DNA of 64,000 nt, taken from assembly GCF_000282035.1 (NCBI RefSeq), contig NZ_AKKA01000120.1, positions 62,001-126,000 of the forward strand, written 5' to 3'. Positions within the stretch are counted from its first letter, which is position 1. The number at the start of each line of letters is the position of its first letter. This stretch comes from Rhizobium sp. CF122. Lineage in GTDB: Bacteria; Pseudomonadota; Alphaproteobacteria; Rhizobiales; Rhizobiaceae. The notes below the pieces were generated by a model that saw only the letters and a list, made by a program, of their open reading frames with translations, made no database searches and had not been told where the DNA came from. Shown here piece after piece: positions 35,980 through 47,169 of this stretch. Position numbers and translations under genes: made by a program.

Positions 35980-37311
35980 TCAGAAGCTTTCTTTCAGCCA
36001 CTGCCCCATGCGGGCAAAGCGGCTGGTATTTCCCCCAAGCGACATGAGCAGACCGCTCTGTGACGCATGTGTTTCCTGGTCCGCGACCTGCGGATAGATC
36101 ATCAGGCCGACGGCGGTCGAAAAGGCTGGGCCCTTCGCTGCTGTCGGCAGGCCCGAGACGCCCATCGGACGACCGATTCTGACGTTGCGGGCAAGAATGC
36201 GGCGTGCGACTTCGGCAAGGCCGGTCAGCTGGCTCGCACCGCCCGTCAGCACGACGCGCTTGCCGACGATCGGGCTGAAGCCCGAGCGCTGGATGCGGTC
36301 GCGGATCAATTCCATCGTTTCCTCGATCCGGGCGCTGACGATGCGCGATACCAAAGCGCGCGGCACCTGTGTCGGCAGGTCGCGTTCGTCTTCGCCGATC
36401 GGCGGGATCGAGATCAGTTCGCGCTCGTCCGAGGAATTCGGCATCGCGGAAGCATGGACGACCTTCAGGCGTTCGGCATCCTCGATACGGGTCGAAAGAC
36501 CGCGGGCGAGATCCGTGGTGACGTGATGGCCGCCGAGGCCGACGGCATCCGTGTGCACCAGCTTGCCTTCTGCGAAGACCGAAATCGTCGTCGTGCCGCC
36601 GCCCATGTCGATCGCCGCGCAGCCGAGCTCGACTTCGTCGTCGACGAGAGCAGCAAGGCCCGATGCGTAGGGCGTCGCAACGATGCCCTCGACCGAGAGG
36701 TGCGCGCGATTGACGCTGAGCTCGAGGTTCTTGAGCGCGGTACGCTCAGCCGTGACGACGTGCATGTCGACGCCGAGAACGTCACCATACATCGACAGCG
36801 GATCGCGGATACCGCGCTCGCCGTCAAGCGAGAAGCCGGTTGCCAGCGAATGCAGTACGGCACGATCCTGGCGCAGCGACTGCTGGCAGGCGGCGGAAAG
36901 GACCTTCTTGAGGTCGTTCAGTTCGACTTCCTGGCCACCGAGATCGATGGTCGCAGTGTAGATGTCGCTCGTCAGGCGCCCCGCCGTGACGTTGACAATC
37001 AGGCTTTCGACAGTAAGACCGGCCATGCGCTCTGCAGCGTCGACCGCAAGGCGAATCACGCTTTCCAGAGCATCCAGGTCAGAGATCGCACCGGTCTTGA
37101 TGCCACGCGAGCGCTGATGACCGATCCCGATGATCTCAATGTTATGCGTGCGACCGGGCAAAACCTGACTTTCCTCGCGGGGCGTCAGGCGGCCGATCAT
37201 GCAGACGACCTTCGTCGATCCGATGTCCAGCACCGAAACGACATGGGACCGCTTCGACGAAAGCGGCTTCAGGCGCGGCAATCCGAAATGGGACGAACCG
37301 AACAAGCTCAT
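35980..37311 (-). CDS. ftsA: Cell division protein FtsA
   Basis: 443 residues. Actin-like ATPase that tethers FtsZ to the membrane. It shows VVSVLDIGSTKVVCMIGR (phosphate 1), the SHS2/1C region, DMGGGTTTISVFAEGKLVH (phosphate 2) and GKRVVLTGGASQLTGL. The last ~15 residues (SRFARMGQWLKESF) form the amphipathic membrane-targeting helix. Start overlaps the ftsQ stop by 4 bases. Confidence 0.97.
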   Translation of the reverse strand: MSLFGSSHFGLPRLKPLSSKRSHVVSVLDIGSTKVVCMIGRLTPREESQVLPGRTHNIEIIGIGHQRSRGIKTGAISDLDALESVIRLAVDAAERMAGLTVESLIVNVTAGRLTSDIYTATIDLGGQEVELNDLKKVLSAACQQSLRQDRAVLHSLATGFSLDGERGIRDPLSMYGDVLGVDMHVVTAERTALKNLELSVNRAHLSVEGIVATPYASGLAALVDDEVELGCAAIDMGGGTTTISVFAEGKLVHTDAVGLGGHHVTTDLARGLSTRIEDAERLKVVHASAMPNSSDERELISIPPIGEDERDLPTQVPRALVSRIVSARIEETMELIRDRIQRSGFSPIVGKRVVLTGGASQLTGLAEVARRILARNVRIGRPMGVSGLPTAAKGPAFSTAVGLMIYPQVADQETHASQSGLLMSLGGNTSRFARMGQWLKESF

Positions 37312-38240
37312 ATATTTTGCCCCGCCTTCTTCAAATCCTTAGCCCTCTGATCGAGCACCAGTTGCCGGCGCGCCATCGCCTCCGGCGTCAACTGAATTGC
37401 CGTGCGGTCGGTGAGCCTCAGATCGACGGCAGCGATGTCGCGCTCCAGAAGATCCTGCTCCTTCATGAACTTCGACAGCCGCGCCAACGCCAGATCGACA
37501 TCGTCTTCCGGCAGCTTCACCGAAATGCCGTTGTCCATGTGCAGATCCCAGCGACGACCCGAAACCCAGACGTAGGCCTTCACCCGCGCCTTGATCTCCG
37601 GCCAGTTTGCGAATTCGGCTTCGAGCGAAGTTGCAGCAGCCTCCGCACCACGACCAACCACCAGAGGCAACTGCGAGAACTTATTGTCGCGCAGCGGAGC
37701 GATTACCGAGCCCCCCTTCTCCACGAGAGAAAGTTCCTGGCCATGCTGCCAGATGGCGTAGGCCTCACGCTCCTTGAGTTTCACCTCGATCGTCTTCGGA
37801 TAGATCTTGCGAACTTCAACATTCTCGACCCAGGGAAGCTTCGCGATCTTCTGACGCGCCGCATCGACATCGAGCGCCACGAGCGACGTTGTGCCATCAA
37901 GCCCCAACAGCTGCAGGATCTCGATTTCGGAGGTCTCGGAATTGCCGGACACCTTCACATCATCGATCGCAAATCCGGCAGCCGTTGTCGTCGCCTGGGC
38001 AACGGCTTCTGTGTGACCACCGAGCGACATGCCATAGAGACCCGTCGCGGCAAAGAAAGCCAAGGCGGAGACCGTCCCGACATGAGCCGGAATATGGATG
38101 CGGCCGCTTCCGAGGCTGACAAGGAAGCGAACGACACGACGCAGCGGGCGCGGCAGAATCAGCCGACCATCACCCTCGGGATACGAAGGCTCCACCTGAT
38201 GACTTGGGCGCCCTATCCTTTTGACCGTCACCGAGAACAA
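37308..38240 (-). CDS. ftsQ: Cell division protein FtsQ
   Basis: About 310 residues. Bitopic divisome scaffold: basic cytoplasmic N-terminus, a membrane segment near residues 55-75, a POTRA domain ([20 protein letters not shown]) and a beta domain. The start is not certain. I prefer TTG at 38240 ([13 protein letters not shown]), seven bases after GGAGG and overlapping the ddlB stop; an ATG at 38261 adds seven residues but has no ribosome-binding site. Stop overlaps ftsA (ATGA). Confidence 0.92.
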   Translation of the reverse strand: MFSVTVKRIGRPSHQVEPSYPEGDGRLILPRPLRRVVRFLVSLGSGRIHIPAHVGTVSALAFFAATGLYGMSLGGHTEAVAQATTTAAGFAIDDVKVSGNSETSEIEILQLLGLDGTTSLVALDVDAARQKIAKLPWVENVEVRKIYPKTIEVKLKEREAYAIWQHGQELSLVEKGGSVIAPLRDNKFSQLPLVVGRGAEAAATSLEAEFANWPEIKARVKAYVWVSGRRWDLHMDNGISVKLPEDDVDLALARLSKFMKEQDLLERDIAAVDLRLTDRTAIQLTPEAMARRQLVLDQRAKDLKKAGQNI

Positions 38241-39154
38241 GAAGCGTCCTCCACCATCCAACGGAGAAATTCACCAAACGAGTAGCCGGCATGACCGGCC
38301 ATTTCGGGCACCAGGGAGGTTGGCGTCATGCCTGGCTGAGTATTGATTTCCAGCCAGATAATTTCGCCATCTTCGGAGAAGCGGTCGTCATAACGAAAGT
38401 CGGAGCGACTGACGCCACGGCAACCAATTGCTTGATGCGCCCTTAACGCCAATGATTGTATTTTTTGGTAAATATTCGGTGAAATTTCCGCAGGGATGAC
38501 GTGTTTCGATCCACCCGCGACGTACTTGGCATCATAATCGTAGAAGCCATGCCCGAGCGGCACAACCTCGGTCACGCCGAGGACCCGATCACCCATAACG
38601 CCGCAAGTCAGCTCGCGACCATAGATGTAACGCTCGACAAGAACCTGCTCGCCGTAGCGCCATTCCGGAGAGCTGATGATCTGCGGAGGGTGAGATTGAT
38701 CCTCTTGAACGATCACCACGCCGAAGCTGGAGCCCTCACGCACAGGCTTCACAACATAGGGCGGCTTCATCGGGTGCTCGGCCGGAAAGGCGAATCGATT
38801 GATCACCTCGGATTGCGCAACCGGAATGCCAGCGGCGGCGGCAACGCCCTTGGCCTTCTCCTTGTCCATGGCAAGGGCCGACGCCAGCACGCCGGAATGC
38901 GTGTAGGGAACCTCAAGATATTCGAGCACGCCCTGGATCGTACCATCCTCGCCGTAGGGGCCATGCAGTGCATTGAAGACGACATCGGGTCGCAAGGCAG
39001 CAAGCTTCGCAGACACATCGCGGTCGACATCAATCCGCGTCACCTGGAAGCCCTCAGCCTCAAGAGCATCCGCGCACGCCGTCCCGGAAGAAAGGCTTAC
39101 CGGCCTCTCCGAGGAAAACCCGCCCATCAGGACAGCGACATGCTTGCGACTCAT
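38228..39154 (-). CDS. ddlB: D-alanine--D-alanine ligase
   Basis: 308 residues. ATP-grasp enzyme making the D-Ala-D-Ala end of the cell-wall peptide. Motifs: [34 protein letters not shown], and [18 protein letters not shown] with magnesium-binding residues. The ATG at 39154 follows GGGGG. It is first in the ddlB-ftsQ-ftsA-ftsZ transcript and overlaps ftsQ. The MFS transporter inserted upstream breaks the link to murB. Confidence 0.96.
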   Translation of the reverse strand: MSRKHVAVLMGGFSSERPVSLSSGTACADALEAEGFQVTRIDVDRDVSAKLAALRPDVVFNALHGPYGEDGTIQGVLEYLEVPYTHSGVLASALAMDKEKAKGVAAAAGIPVAQSEVINRFAFPAEHPMKPPYVVKPVREGSSFGVVIVQEDQSHPPQIISSPEWRYGEQVLVERYIYGRELTCGVMGDRVLGVTEVVPLGHGFYDYDAKYVAGGSKHVIPAEISPNIYQKIQSLALRAHQAIGCRGVSRSDFRYDDRFSEDGEIIWLEINTQPGMTPTSLVPEMAGHAGYSFGEFLRWMVEDASCSR

Positions 39155-39651
39155 CAACACCCCCAAAAAATAACCTGCACACTGCGTTCCGACGCTTGCA
39201 CCAAGCTTGTTTGTCGTCCGAATCTCGCTCGGTGATGCAGATGCATTAGAGTCCGATTATGGTTAATGAAGTGTTTACTTTCGTTAATTTTTGGCTTGTC
39301 CGACCGCCCGGACAGGGCCGTGCAAAACGCAGAAACCCCGTGGCGACAGCGCGTGACGCGCGGGGTTCCGTAAAGGAAGTTGTGTCAGTTCGAGCCCTCT
39401 TCGCCTGCTAATTTCCACACAAGGCCACCCAGAGCGCCGCCAAGAAGCCCTCATGCGCTCAACCAGAGCTTTCATGAGGGATCTGCTTCATATTGATTCT
39501 GGTCAAGTGACCACACGCGGGCGTCGATGGGTGGAAAAATGCAAAGCCTACTAATCTTTTTTTCGTTTGTTACGCGGTGACCATTTGCGCCGAATTAAAA
39601 TTGCGTTAAGAGCCGCCTGCCTCCCAAGGCATCTTTACAATCCCGATTGGA
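39155..39651. promoter_or_regulatory. Divergent region between ddlB and the MFS gene
   Basis: 497 bases without a confident gene. An AT-rich imperfect palindrome sits at 39263-39287, about 110 bases from the ddlB start. It contains TTAA-N7-TTTAC on one strand and TTAA-N7-AAAC on the other, close to the CtrA consensus TTAA-N7-TTAA. An inverted repeat CCCTCATG/CATGAGGG lies at 39448-39480. A GAAACCCCG/CGGGGTTCC pair near 39331-39369 can form a hairpin with no T-run. A 63-codon minus ORF here looks like chance. Confidence 0.4.
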
Positions 39652-40962
39652 ATGAAAATGTCAGACGCGATATACAAAGTATCGCCGACTCCCGCTTCAT
39701 CGAACCATGCGCAAGTCAACTCGCCGGCGCGTGTTCTGATCGCGAGCCTCGTCGGCACCACGATCGAATTCTTCGATTTTTACGTGTATGCAACCGCCGC
39801 CGTGCTGGTCTTTCCGACGCTGTTCTTTCCGAACAGCGACCCGACGACCGCACTGCTTGCATCCTTTGCAACCTTCTCCATAGCCTTCTTCGCCCGTCCG
39901 CTCGGCGCCGTGGTCTTCGGCCATTTCGGCGACAGGATCGGCCGCAAGACGACACTCGTTGCCGCGCTGCTCACCATGGGCATTTCGACGGTTGTGATCG
40001 GCCTCCTGCCCTCCTACGAATCGATCGGCGTCATCGCACCGCTGCTGCTCGCGCTTTGCCGTTTCGGCCAGGGCTTCGGTCTCGGCGGCGAATGGGGCGG
40101 CGCCGTGCTGCTCGCGACCGAGAACGCGCCGGAAGGCAAGCGCAGCTGGTACGGCATGTTCCCGCAGCTCGGCGCCCCGGTCGGCTTGTTCCTTTCCTCG
40201 GGCATCTTCTGGCTGCTGCTGCAGGTCATGTCTCAGGACGCTTTGCTGAGCTGGGGCTGGCGTGTGCCGTTCATCTCCTCGATCCTGCTGATCGTCATCG
40301 GCCTCTGGGTCCGCCTGTCGATCACCGAGACGCCAGCCTTCCAGAAGGCGATCGACAAGCAGGAGCGCGTTGCTGTTCCGGTTGCCGAACTCTTTCGCAA
40401 GCACAAGCGTAGCCTGTTCCTCGGCACCTTTGTGGCGCTCGCGACCTTCGTGCTGTTCTATATCGGATCGGCTTACCTGCTGTCCTACAACGTCAAGGTC
40501 CTGAAGATCCCGTTCCTTGACGCGCTCGAAATCCAGATCGTCGGTTCGGTCGCCTTCGGTATCTTCATCCCGATATCAGGCAAACTGGCCGAGCGGTTCG
40601 GACGTCGCGAAATGCTGATCCTCACCACCTTGCTGATCGGTATCTTCTCGTTCTTCCTGCCCGGCCTGATGACTGGCGGCGAAGGTGGCATCCTGGTCTT
40701 CGCGATCGTCGCCATGGCGCTGATGGGCATGACCTACGGTCTGATCGGAACCGCGCTTGCCGCCCCCTTCCCGACGGCCGTCCGCTACACCGGCTCGTCG
40801 ATCACCTTCAACCTTGCCGGCATCTTCGGCGCTTCGCTGGCGCCCTACATCGCCACCTGGCTGCAGGCAAACTACGGCATGCAGTATGTCGGCTACTATC
40901 TCGGCCTCTCCGCGGTCATCACGCTGATCTGCATCCTGGCTTCGGGCCGCGACGAAGTCTGA
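39652..40962 (+). CDS. MFS transporter, metabolite:H+ symporter (MHS) family
   Basis: 436 residues, about 12 membrane segments. Family motifs: TTIEFFDFYVYATAAVLVFP, FFARPLGAVVFGHFGDRIGR between helices 2 and 3, and GFGLGGEWGGAVLLATENAP. This matches the ProP/ShiA/KgtP group, which take up organic acids, shikimate or osmolytes with protons; the substrate is not clear. The gene is opposite to the surrounding division genes and splits ddlB from murB. It ends at a bidirectional terminator. Confidence 0.92.
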   Translation: MKMSDAIYKVSPTPASSNHAQVNSPARVLIASLVGTTIEFFDFYVYATAAVLVFPTLFFPNSDPTTALLASFATFSIAFFARPLGAVVFGHFGDRIGRKTTLVAALLTMGISTVVIGLLPSYESIGVIAPLLLALCRFGQGFGLGGEWGGAVLLATENAPEGKRSWYGMFPQLGAPVGLFLSSGIFWLLLQVMSQDALLSWGWRVPFISSILLIVIGLWVRLSITETPAFQKAIDKQERVAVPVAELFRKHKRSLFLGTFVALATFVLFYIGSAYLLSYNVKVLKIPFLDALEIQIVGSVAFGIFIPISGKLAERFGRREMLILTTLLIGIFSFFLPGLMTGGEGGILVFAIVAMALMGMTYGLIGTALAAPFPTAVRYTGSSITFNLAGIFGASLAPYIATWLQANYGMQYVGYYLGLSAVITLICILASGRDEV

Positions 40963-40982
40963 AGTTAACTCATATTGAAAAC

Positions 40983-41020
40983 GAAAGGCCGCAAAACCCT
41001 GGTTTTGCGGCCTTTCTTGT
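40983..41020. terminator. Bidirectional Rho-independent terminator between MFS gene and murB
   Basis: GAAAGGCCGCAAAACC and GGTTTTGCGGCCTTTC form a perfect 16-bp stem around CT. On the plus strand it is followed by TTGT and on the minus strand by GTTTTCAA, so it can stop both the MFS transcript and the mraZ-to-murB transcript. Confidence 0.9.
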
Positions 41021-41079
41021 CTGCAAGAAGGTAAAAAGCTATTTCCTGTCGCTCGAGCGAGGAACCAGCCGGACGAAGT

Positions 41080-42054
41080 CTACTCGCTGGTCACGCCCTG
41101 GAAGGGGCGGACTTCGCGTCCCAGCATGAAAACGCCGAGACGCTTGATTTCCCACTCAAGCTTGATGCCGGAATTCTCGAAGACCTCGCGGCGAACCTGT
41201 TCGCCGAGATATTCGAGATCATATCCCGTCGCCTGCCCCATGTTGATCATGAAGTTGCAGTGAAGCGAGGACATCTGCGCTCCGCCGATCACCAGACCGC
41301 GGCATCCGGCCTCGTCGACGAGCTTCCAGGCCGAATGCCCTTCCGGGTTCTTGAAGGTCGAACCGCCGGTCTTTTCCCGGATTGGCTGGACCGTCTCGCG
41401 ATGGCTGCGCACGGCGTCCATCTCAGCGCGGATCTTGGCGCGATCCTCGCTATAGCCTTCGAAGAGCACCGACGTGAAAATCAAATCGTTCGGCACCGAC
41501 GAATGACGGTAGGAATAGCCCATATCGGCGTTCGACAGGATGTGCTTGTTGCCCTTGCGATCAACGGCGTTCACCTCGACAACCCGTTCACGCGTCTCCG
41601 CGCCATTGGCGCCGGCGTTCATGCGTGCCGCACCGCCGATGCTGCCAGGGATGCCGTAGTAGAAGTGGAAGCCGCCGATGCCGTTGTCCATTGCCATGGC
41701 CGCAACATGCTTGTCCGGGCAGATTGCACCGGCAAGAATACGATTCTCGCCAGCGAGCTCGACTGCGCCGAAGCCTTTCGCTGAAAGCCGGAGAACGACA
41801 CCAGGAATGCCGCCATCGCGCACGAGAATATTAGAGCCGACGCCCACGACGGTGATCGGCACTTCTTCGGGCAGGATCTTGAGGAAGGCGCTGAGGTCGT
41901 CCTCGTCGTGTGGCTGGAACATCAGCTCGGCCAGACCGCCAGCGTGGAACCAGGTGACACGGTCCATCGGCGCATCCGGTGTGATCCTCCCACGGATGTC
42001 CTTTACGCCGTCGCCGAGCGACGCAAGAAGCTTTTCCCCATTCACCTGTTTCAT
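41080..42054 (-). CDS. murB: UDP-N-acetylenolpyruvoylglucosamine reductase
   Basis: 324 residues. FAD enzyme that reduces UDP-GlcNAc-enolpyruvate to UDP-MurNAc. FAD-binding [13 protein letters not shown], substrate-side [24 protein letters not shown], and the catalytic serine-containing region are present. Last gene of the mraZ-murB string. Start overlaps murC stop by 4 bases. Confidence 0.96.
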   Translation of the reverse strand: MKQVNGEKLLASLGDGVKDIRGRITPDAPMDRVTWFHAGGLAELMFQPHDEDDLSAFLKILPEEVPITVVGVGSNILVRDGGIPGVVLRLSAKGFGAVELAGENRILAGAICPDKHVAAMAMDNGIGGFHFYYGIPGSIGGAARMNAGANGAETRERVVEVNAVDRKGNKHILSNADMGYSYRHSSVPNDLIFTSVLFEGYSEDRAKIRAEMDAVRSHRETVQPIREKTGGSTFKNPEGHSAWKLVDEAGCRGLVIGGAQMSSLHCNFMINMGQATGYDLEYLGEQVRREVFENSGIKLEWEIKRLGVFMLGREVRPFQGVTSE

Positions 42055-43466
42055 GCAGATATTCCCGAAAGGCTTTCCAATTGCTTGGGCAGCGCTGCCG
42101 CCCAGTATGTGATACTCCCAGCCCCCAACAGAACCACAAAATCCCCCGGCTTTGCAATCTCTGCGACCATTTCAGGCAAAAGCTCTGGGGACGACAAGAA
42201 GCGGGCATCACGGTGACCGCCCGATTTGATCCGTGACACAAGTGCCTCGGAGTTCGCCCCTTCGATGGGATCCTCGCCTGCGGCATAGACAGGCGCAAGG
42301 AAAATGCTGTCCGCATCGTTGAAGCAAGCCGCAAACTCCTCGAAAAGGCTCGATAGGCGCGAATAGCGATGCGGCTGATGGACCGTAATCACACGCCCCT
42401 TGCAGGCCTCACGCGCGGCCCGCAGCACGGCCTTGATCTCGACCGGGTGATGACCGTAATCATCGAAGATCTGCACACCGTTCCATTCGCCGGTCAGCGT
42501 GAAGCGACGCTTGACGCCGCCAAAGGAGGCCAGTCCCTTGGCGATGTCCTCGCTCGACATGCCGAGACGGTTGGCAACCGCAATCGCGGCGGTGGCATTA
42601 GAGATGTTGTGACGTCCGGGCATCGGCATCACGAGATTGTCGAGCCTGATGACCTGCCCAGTCCGCCGGCGACGGATCTCGACGTCGAAAATCGAACGCG
42701 GACCCTCGACACGAACATTCATGAAACGAACGTCGGCCTGAGGATTCTCGCCATAGGTAATGATCTTGCGGTCCTCGATGCGGCCAACCAGTGCCTGGAC
42801 TTCCGGATGGTCGAGGCACAGCACGCCGAAGCCGTAGAACGGCACGTTCTCGACGAACTGGCGGAATGCAGCGCGCACGGCATCGAAGTTGCCGTAGTGA
42901 TCGAGGTGTTCAGGGTCGATGTTGGTGATGACAGCAACATCAGCGGGAAGCTTCAAGAATGTGCCGTCGGACTCGTCGGCCTCCACCACCATCCATTCAC
43001 CCTCGCCCATGCGGGCGTTGGTGCCGTAGGCATTGATGATGCCGCCATTGATTACCGTGGGATCGAGGCCGCCTGCTTCCAACAACGTCGCCACCAACGA
43101 CGTCGTTGTCGTCTTGCCATGCGTTCCGCCGATCGCGATCGCGTTGCGGAACCGCATCAATTCGGCAAGCATCTCTGCCCGGCGTACGACCGGCAGCAGC
43201 TTTTCGCGCGCCGCTACGAGTTCCGGGTTGTTCTTCTTGATCGCGGTCGAGACGACGACAACTTCGGCGTCGCCGAGGTTCTCGGCCTTGTGACCGACGA
43301 AGACTTCGATGCCCTTGTCGCGCAGGCGTTGCACATTGGCGCTGTCGGCCTGATCCGATCCCTGCACGCGATGGCCGAGATTATGCAGCACCTCGGCAAT
43401 GCCGCTCATGCCGATGCCGCCGATGCCGATGAAATGAACGAGGCCGATGGCCTTCGGCATTTTCAT
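42051..43466 (-). CDS. murC: UDP-N-acetylmuramate--L-alanine ligase
   Basis: 471 residues. Adds L-Ala to UDP-MurNAc. N-terminal [15 protein letters not shown] Rossmann motif, then ATP loop [11 protein letters not shown], and [12 protein letters not shown]. Mur ligase fold with three domains. Overlaps murG (upstream) and murB (downstream) by 4 bases each, so the three are tightly coupled. Confidence 0.97.
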   Translation of the reverse strand: MKMPKAIGLVHFIGIGGIGMSGIAEVLHNLGHRVQGSDQADSANVQRLRDKGIEVFVGHKAENLGDAEVVVVSTAIKKNNPELVAAREKLLPVVRRAEMLAELMRFRNAIAIGGTHGKTTTTSLVATLLEAGGLDPTVINGGIINAYGTNARMGEGEWMVVEADESDGTFLKLPADVAVITNIDPEHLDHYGNFDAVRAAFRQFVENVPFYGFGVLCLDHPEVQALVGRIEDRKIITYGENPQADVRFMNVRVEGPRSIFDVEIRRRRTGQVIRLDNLVMPMPGRHNISNATAAIAVANRLGMSSEDIAKGLASFGGVKRRFTLTGEWNGVQIFDDYGHHPVEIKAVLRAAREACKGRVITVHQPHRYSRLSSLFEEFAACFNDADSIFLAPVYAAGEDPIEGANSEALVSRIKSGGHRDARFLSSPELLPEMVAEIAKPGDFVVLLGAGSITYWAAALPKQLESLSGISA

Positions 43467-44587
43467 GCGCGTTTCCCCTTGAACTCTGCAATTGTACGTC
43501 GTGCCGCAATAGCCTCTACCATGTCGGCAAGCAAGTTCGCAGCATCGGGTTTACCCGCCTGCTTTGCTGCAGCGGCCATCCGGCCGAGCTTTTCGGGGTC
43601 ATTCATCACATGGGTGAGGATCGAAGCAATCTTCTCGGGCGAAAGCTCGGCCTGCGGAATAACCTTGGCACCGCCTGTCGCCGCAAGCGCTGCCGCATTC
43701 GCGGCCTGATCGTGATCCAATGCATGCGGATAAGGCACGAGCACGGCCGGCCGCCCGATCACGGAAATCTCCGAAACAGTCGATGCGCCTGAACGGCAGA
43801 TAACGAGATGTGCAGCGGCAAGTCGTTCGGCCATATCGGTGAAGAAGGGGGCTGTGTCAGCCGCCATCTTCAACTGAGCGACGCAAACGCCCATCATCTC
43901 CGTATCTTCCGGCCGAACCTGCTGGGTAAGGCGCAGGCGATCGCGAAGTCCGTCATCAAGCAAGCTGATGGCCGTCGGCATCGCCTTGGAGAAATACTGT
44001 GCGCCCTGGCTGCCGCCGAAGACGACGAGATTGAAAGGCTCACCAGGATTCGATGGAGAATACGGCACTTTCGCCGCATCGATGATTGCCGGGCGCACCG
44101 GATTACCCGTTGTCACCGTTTTGTCGGGAAACTGACCGCCGCCTTCAGGCAGGAAGCCGCCGGCAATCGCTTGCACGCGGCTCGCCAGCGCCTTGTTGGC
44201 GCGTCCCATCACCGCATTCTGCTCGTGGATCATGGCAGGCACGCCAAGGCGTGTCGCGGCGAGCAGCGGCGGTACAGTGGGATAGCCGCCGAAACCGACA
44301 ACAACCACGGGCTTCAGCCGTGCAATCAGCTTCTTGGCGGCCCGCATGCCGCTCCAAAGCGTCCACAGCGAGCGAGCGACGGAGATCGGATTCTTCGAGC
44401 CGATCGTCGCCGACGGAACGACGTGGATCTCATCGGCCGGGAATTTTCCGGCATAGCGCTCGGCACGACTGTCGGTGACGAGATGCACGGAATAGCCCCG
44501 CTCTTTCAGCTTGAAGGCCAGAGCCTCCGCGGGAAACACATGACCGCCGGTTCCCCCGGCGGCAAGCAGGACGATGCCTTTGCTCAT
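43463..44587 (-). CDS. murG: Lipid II synthase (GlcNAc transferase)
   Basis: 374 residues. Peripheral glycosyltransferase (GT28) that adds GlcNAc to lipid I at the inner membrane. [14 protein letters not shown] at the N-terminus, [11 protein letters not shown], and the C-terminal nucleotide-binding region [11 protein letters not shown] are visible. Six bases follow ftsW; stop overlaps murC. Confidence 0.97.
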   Translation of the reverse strand: MSKGIVLLAAGGTGGHVFPAEALAFKLKERGYSVHLVTDSRAERYAGKFPADEIHVVPSATIGSKNPISVARSLWTLWSGMRAAKKLIARLKPVVVVGFGGYPTVPPLLAATRLGVPAMIHEQNAVMGRANKALASRVQAIAGGFLPEGGGQFPDKTVTTGNPVRPAIIDAAKVPYSPSNPGEPFNLVVFGGSQGAQYFSKAMPTAISLLDDGLRDRLRLTQQVRPEDTEMMGVCVAQLKMAADTAPFFTDMAERLAAAHLVICRSGASTVSEISVIGRPAVLVPYPHALDHDQAANAAALAATGGAKVIPQAELSPEKIASILTHVMNDPEKLGRMAAAAKQAGKPDAANLLADMVEAIAARRTIAEFKGKRA

Positions 44588-44593
44588 GAACTC

Positions 44594-45748
44594 TTACTCC
44601 GCCGGCATGCCATGCGCGACGCGGAAGAGGCTCCGATCCTGCGCACGCTTTTCCGGCCTATGGCGCGTCAGCGCGAGAATGAACCCGGCGGTGACGCAGA
44701 TGGCGACCATGGACGAACCGCCGTAGGAAATCAGCGGCAGGGTCATGCCCTTTGCCGGCAGCAGTTCGAGATTGACGCCCACATTGATGATCGACTGTAT
44801 GCCGATCTGCAGCACGAGACCAGCGACGGCAAAGCGGTTGAAGTCATTCCGCTCCTTGTAGGCATGCGAGAGACCGCGCAGCACGAGAACGGAAAACAGC
44901 GCGACAAGCGCCATGCAGAAGACGATCCCGAACTCCTCGGCAGCGACCGAGAAAATGAAGTCGGTATGCGCGTCCGGGATGATGCGCTTGACGATGCCCT
45001 CGCCCGGTCCCTGGCCGAACCAGTCGCCGCGGATGATGGCTTCACGCGCCGTATCGATCTGGAAGGTATCGCCCTCGCCGGTCAAGAACTTGTCGATACG
45101 CAGCGCCACGTGCGGGAACACGTAGTAGGCGCCGAAGAGTCCTCCGACGCCGCCGGCACCCAGAATAATGATCCAGATCCACGGCATGCCGGCCATGAAG
45201 AACATGCCGCCCCAGACAGCCGTTGTCAGGATCGTCTGCCCAAGGTCGGGCTGTGCGACCAGAAGTGCTGCCACGATGCCAAACAGGATGATGGCGAACA
45301 GGTTGCCTGGAATTTCAGGCTGCCTCGCATGCTCGGCAAAGAGCCATGCGCAGACCACCACAAAGGCCGGCTTCATGAACTCTGACGGCTGGATCGAGAT
45401 GCCGGCCAAGGTGACCCAGCGGCGGGAACCCTTGACCTCGATGCCGAAGAACAGCGCCAACAACATCATGGCGAGAGCGACAATCAGCAGGATGATCGCC
45501 GTGCGCCGCACCTGGCGCGGCGTCAGGAAGGAAAGCCCGACCATGACAGCCAGCGATGGGATCATGAAAGCCGCGTGTCGCTTGACGAAGTGGAACGGCT
45601 CCAGCCCGATGCGCTCCGCAACCGCTGGCGAGGCGGCGAACGACAGCATGAAGCCGATGCCCATCAGGAAGATGAACATCGCCAGGAAAAAGCGGTCGAT
45701 GGTCCAAAACCAATCGGCCAGAGGCCCACGTTCCGCGCGGCTTACCAT
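44594..45748 (-). CDS. ftsW: SEDS peptidoglycan polymerase FtsW
   Basis: 384 residues with about ten membrane segments. Septal glycosyltransferase working with FtsI. SEDS motifs include ITRAFLFF-like SRRWVTLAGISIQPSEF near residue 125, EEFGIVFCMALVALFS, and the final KGMTLPLISYGGSSM loop. One base after murD. Length and topology match the family. Confidence 0.96.
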   Translation of the reverse strand: MVSRAERGPLADWFWTIDRFFLAMFIFLMGIGFMLSFAASPAVAERIGLEPFHFVKRHAAFMIPSLAVMVGLSFLTPRQVRRTAIILLIVALAMMLLALFFGIEVKGSRRWVTLAGISIQPSEFMKPAFVVVCAWLFAEHARQPEIPGNLFAIILFGIVAALLVAQPDLGQTILTTAVWGGMFFMAGMPWIWIIILGAGGVGGLFGAYYVFPHVALRIDKFLTGEGDTFQIDTAREAIIRGDWFGQGPGEGIVKRIIPDAHTDFIFSVAAEEFGIVFCMALVALFSVLVLRGLSHAYKERNDFNRFAVAGLVLQIGIQSIINVGVNLELLPAKGMTLPLISYGGSSMVAICVTAGFILALTRHRPEKRAQDRSLFRVAHGMPAE

Positions 45749-45749
45749 G

Positions 45750-47162
45750 TCATTTATCTCCTGTTGCCGAACCGATCAGCATGGTGATTCCGTCGAGCGC
45801 TGCCACATGGCTGACAAATGCATCGCCCCTCACTTCGAAGTTCTTGTACTGGTCGAAGCTTGCGCAAGCCGGGGATAACATCACGGCCAGTGGGCCGCTT
45901 TCATCTTTTTCAGCATCCGCAGCCGCATGTGCCACGGCGCGCTCCAGCGTTCCAGAAATCTCATATGGCACGGCTTCGCCGAGCGTCGCGGCAAATTCGG
46001 CCGCGGCTTCGCCGATAAGATAGGCCTTGGCGATCCGCGGGAAGAAGCCCGTCAGCGACGTGATGCCACCGGCCTTTGGCAATCCACCGGCAATCCAGTA
46101 GATGCGGTCGTAACTCGACAGCGCCGGAGCGGCCGCATCAGCGTTGGTGGCCTTCGAGTCGTTGACGAAAACGACATTGCCGCGACGCCCGACCGGCTGC
46201 ATCCGATGCTTGAGCCCGGGGAAGGACGTCAAGCCGGCACGAATTTCATCTTCCGAGACGCCAACTGCAAGGCATGCGGCGACGGCTGCAGCGGCATTCT
46301 GCGCATTATGGCTGCCACGCAGTGTCTGGATGCTGTTAAGATCGGCAATCGGCCTTGTTGCGCCTCCCGAGGCCTGGATAAGCTTCGTTCCATCCGCATA
46401 GATGCCATAGGGAAGCGCGTGGCGCCGCGAAATCCGCGTAACCTTGCCGCCTGCCCGCTCGATACGGTCTGCGATCATCTCGCAATGGCTGTCGTCCACG
46501 CCGATGACGGCAACGCCGCTGCCGGCAACGAGCCGCTCCTTGATGTCGGCATAGTGCTGCATCGTGCCATGGCGATCGAGATGATCCGGCGTCAGGTTGA
46601 GCAGGATGCCCGCGGACGGATTGAGTGTCGGTGCGAGGTCGATCTGATAGGACGAGCATTCGACGACGTAGAAGTGTCCATCTTTTGGCGGATCGAGCGT
46701 CAGGACCGCCGTCCCGATGTTGCCGCCGAGTTGCGTATCCCTGCCGCTGGACTTCAGGATGTGCGCGATCAGCGCCGTCGTCGTCGACTTGCCGTTGGTG
46801 CCGGTGATCGCGATGAACGGGCAATCCGGCGCATGCGCCCGGCGCTCGCGCACGAAAAGCTCGACGTCGCCGACGATATCAACTCCGGCGGCACGAGCGA
46901 GATCGACCGTCCAGTGCGGTTTCGGATGCGTCAGGGGAACACCTGGCGAAAGCACGAAGAGCGATTGCGCGCTCCAGTCGATGGAGCGCAGATCTACTGT
47001 ATGAATGCCTTCAGCGGCAGCCTTGGCGACGCTGTCGGGGTTATCGTCCCATGCAGTGACCTCGGCACCACCCAATTTGAGCGCACGCGCCGTGGCAAAG
47101 CCCGAGCCGCCGAGCCCAAAGAGCGCGACCTTCTTCCCTGCGAGTGTCGTAACGGGGATCAT
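45750..47162 (-). CDS. murD: UDP-N-acetylmuramoylalanine--D-glutamate ligase
   Basis: 470 residues. Adds D-Glu to UDP-MurNAc-L-Ala. N-terminal [20 protein letters not shown] loop [14 protein letters not shown] near residue 120, ECSSYQIDL, and [15 protein letters not shown]. Seven bases after mraY and one before ftsW. Confidence 0.97.
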   Translation of the reverse strand: MIPVTTLAGKKVALFGLGGSGFATARALKLGGAEVTAWDDNPDSVAKAAAEGIHTVDLRSIDWSAQSLFVLSPGVPLTHPKPHWTVDLARAAGVDIVGDVELFVRERRAHAPDCPFIAITGTNGKSTTTALIAHILKSSGRDTQLGGNIGTAVLTLDPPKDGHFYVVECSSYQIDLAPTLNPSAGILLNLTPDHLDRHGTMQHYADIKERLVAGSGVAVIGVDDSHCEMIADRIERAGGKVTRISRRHALPYGIYADGTKLIQASGGATRPIADLNSIQTLRGSHNAQNAAAAVAACLAVGVSEDEIRAGLTSFPGLKHRMQPVGRRGNVVFVNDSKATNADAAAPALSSYDRIYWIAGGLPKAGGITSLTGFFPRIAKAYLIGEAAAEFAATLGEAVPYEISGTLERAVAHAAADAEKDESGPLAVMLSPACASFDQYKNFEVRGDAFVSHVAALDGITMLIGSATGDK

Positions 47163-47169
47163 TGCGGCC

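Noticed and set aside
39284-39475. 63-codon minus ORF between ddlB and the MFS gene
   Set aside because: Covers hairpins and promoter-like DNA; Arg-rich translation typical of a chance frame.
43808-45385. 525-codon plus ORF antisense to murG and ftsW
   Set aside because: Spans two well-supported genes on the other strand and has no recognisable domain.
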